From: Trichoplax sp. H2
Lineage: Eukaryota; Placozoa; Uniplacotomia; Trichoplacea
Assembly (NCBI GenBank): GCA_003344405.1
Contig: NOWV01000105.1
Span: forward strand, 186,001-250,000
Direction: 5' to 3'
DNA length: 64,000 nucleotides
In this document: piece by piece, positions 63,539-64,000 of the stretch
Layout: every line of letters begins with the position of its first letter
How positions within the stretch are numbered: the stretch's first letter is position 1
Translations under genes and position numbers: made by a program
The notes under the pieces: generated by a model
The model's database searches: none
Seen by the model: only the letters and a program-made list of their open reading frames with translations
Told to the model about the DNA's origin: nothing

Positions 63539-64000
63539 ACAGTGCAAAATGGAACAGAGAATTTGGACAGTCTCCACGCTGTACTATGTAATTTTAAGTA
63601 AACTACTTCTTAAAGCTTCCTAAACTGTTTCTACATGAAGTTGATACCAATGCAATAAGTTCAAAACCAATATTGAGCGGTTAACTGGTAATATCAGGGT
63701 AACTTGCTCAACTCTGGTTAAATCAGGTGATGACATTTTACAGGTGCACTAGCTGTACTACCATCTTGTACCAAGTACTAACTCGTCTAAAATAATCAAG
63801 ACAGGAGCATTCTCGTGGAAGCTGATATGCTATCGAAACTGCGATTTGATGCAGTACACTAATGTATTCTAGCTTATAAACTGTCCGTTTACTGTACAAG
63901 ACTAATCAATTTCTCCATGAGGAGTACTAGAGTAGCTTCTCAAACTTGGGTAGTAACAACAAAGGTTGTACCCACTCCATGAGCAGTAGCGCTCGACGAT

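Overview
The window looks like nuclear DNA of an early-branching animal, most probably a placozoan (Trichoplax-like). The sequence evidence is AT-rich DNA, spliceosomal genes with short GT-AG introns, a microsomal cytochrome P450 family, a class A GPCR, a membrane protein with LRRNT and PPxY motifs, and a very large protein joining kinesin-light-chain-type TPRs, a Roc-COR GTPase and a Death domain. The organism is an inference from gene content and was not checked by any search.

Layout. 0-11 kb: one intronless divergent GPCR (minus, 1686-2771), then long DNA with no convincing gene. 11.8-15.4 kb (plus): a signal peptide/LRRNT exon, then a chain of phase-1 exons for a transmembrane segment and a tail with two PPxY motifs. 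15.4-22 kb: nothing recognised. 22-41.5 kb: a cluster of four related P450 loci, CYP-A (plus, intact), CYP-B (plus, one nonsense codon in exon 1), CYP-C (minus, intact) and CYP-D (plus, decayed and truncated), with an intronless SAM-methyltransferase-like gene (minus) between A and B. All P450 exon boundaries and phases are shared, so splicing could be assigned base by base; A and C each give 492-residue proteins.

41.5-54.9 kb is gene-poor but not featureless. It holds a Death-domain exon remnant, a diverged tandem duplication of about 355 bp, several weakly similar blocks and low-confidence TPR-like fragments. 54.9-60.3 kb (minus) is one gene read as three exons: 12 TPRs of 42 residues, Roc, COR, a CxxC...CxxC knuckle and a C-terminal Death domain (predicted 1468 aa). 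A 118-bp element in its last intron has a colinear diverged copy at 51.6 kb beside the Death-domain remnant, so the neighbouring DNA probably contains a decayed paralogue of the gene's 3' end.

60.3-64 kb has only low-confidence open segments and a 56-bp tandem duplication.

Functionally the P450s are probably ER-anchored monooxygenases of unknown substrate. The TPR-ROCO-Death protein is a candidate signalling scaffold or innate-immunity-like sensor. There is no evidence that the gene groups act together.
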